Positions 63,751-64,000 of a stretch of DNA of 64,000 nt are shown here, piece by piece. The stretch's first letter is position 1, and every line of letters begins with the position of its first letter. The stretch is from positions 5,952,001 to 6,016,000 of the forward strand of contig NZ_CP048397.1 of assembly GCF_010384365.1 (NCBI RefSeq), written 5' to 3'. The translations under genes and the position numbers were made by a program. The DNA comes from Streptomyces sp. S4.7. Lineage in GTDB: Bacteria; Actinomycetota; Actinomycetes; Streptomycetales; Streptomycetaceae. The notes below the pieces were generated by a model. That model was given only the letters and a program-made list of their open reading frames with translations, was not told where the DNA came from and did no database searches.

Positions 63751-64000
63751 CGCCTGGTGTCCTTCTTCGGAATTCGGGGGTCGACCGGGCACGGCTTCGA
63801 GGCGGCACCGGCCGCTGCTTCGGCCCCGAGCGGGCAGGGCCGACTGCCCTGCCGCGCCAACCGGTCGGCGAGACAGGGGGAACTGGCTGTCAGAGGACAG
63901 CGGTTCCCGTCGGCGGGCCCCGTGAGGTGATGGCATGAGCGAGCAGCAACCGTCGCGGTCCGCACGTTCCGTGCGATGAACCGGCCCGCACGCGCGGCCG
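63751..64000. other. Upstream region of the sigma gene, to the window edge
   Basis: A minus-strand frame (63747-63965, 72 codons, GTG start) overlaps the sigma start as ATGA, but has no known family and no strong ribosome site. Otherwise nothing recognisable. Confidence 0.35.

Noticed and set aside
63747..63965. 72-codon frame overlapping the sigma start
   Set aside because: The ATGA overlap is suggestive, but composition is low-complexity and no ribosome site or family is seen.
63751..64000. Autoregulatory copy of the ECF promoter before the sigma gene
   Set aside because: Two GGAAC occurrences exist but neither has CGAC at the required distance.

Overview
The window is high-GC DNA of the Streptomyces type. 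Supporting signs are the GC-biased third codon positions, many GTG starts, TANNNT -10 boxes exactly 7 bases before start codons (leaderless genes), paired TerD proteins, a SepF paralogue, a DUF6099 protein, a ydaO-type c-di-AMP riboswitch before a LysM/lytic-transglycosylase gene, and a GlxA-like radical copper oxidase beside a DyP peroxidase. I saw no rRNA, tRNA or CRISPR array.

Region 1 (1-24.9 kb) is mostly intact chromosome. It starts with the N-terminus of an eCIS-associated DUF4157 protein cut by the window edge. Then come terD, an alcohol dehydrogenase-TetR operon with three copies of one operator, a TerD/vWA protein, a UBP zinc finger, a deletion remnant joining a response regulator to a histidine kinase, a lectin-tailed DyP peroxidase coupled to a galactose-oxidase-like enzyme, a frameshifted secreted glycoside hydrolase, the riboswitch-controlled LysM protein, ArsR/SRPBCC, a YeeE sulfur transporter with a cysteine-rich leader peptide, a UvrA-like ATPase, SepF-like, MazG-like, DUF6099, an LLM oxidoreductase and a homocysteine methyltransferase.

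Region 2 (25-47.6 kb) is scarred accessory DNA. It holds fragments of trxB, two SulP transporters, an MFS protein, IS630, IS5 (two, convergent) and IS481 elements, a condensation-domain protein, DUF3159, nhaA and a DJ-1/PfpI protein. Between them are intact modules: cupin/MarR, TerC, TetR/hydrolase, SDR, a heterodimeric ABC exporter with one broken ATP site next to a MerR gene, MarR, a membrane PP2C phosphatase and an F420-type nitroreductase.

Region 3 (48-64 kb) is the most interesting part. It encodes a DszC/SfnB-like flavoprotein, an MFS exporter, two paralogous SAM methyltransferases, a dipeptide epimerase, an ATP-grasp ligase, an Opp/Nik-type peptide importer (with a permease-ATPase fusion), a FecBCDE-type importer and an ECF sigma factor. 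Five separate transcription starts in this block share GGAAC-N17-CGAC with identical spacing, so peptide-tailoring enzymes and both importers look like one sigma-factor regulon. My inference is a small peptide-derived metallophore (or similar scavenged dipeptide) made by ATP-grasp chemistry, exported by the MFS protein and taken back by the ABC systems. The product and the metal are unknown.
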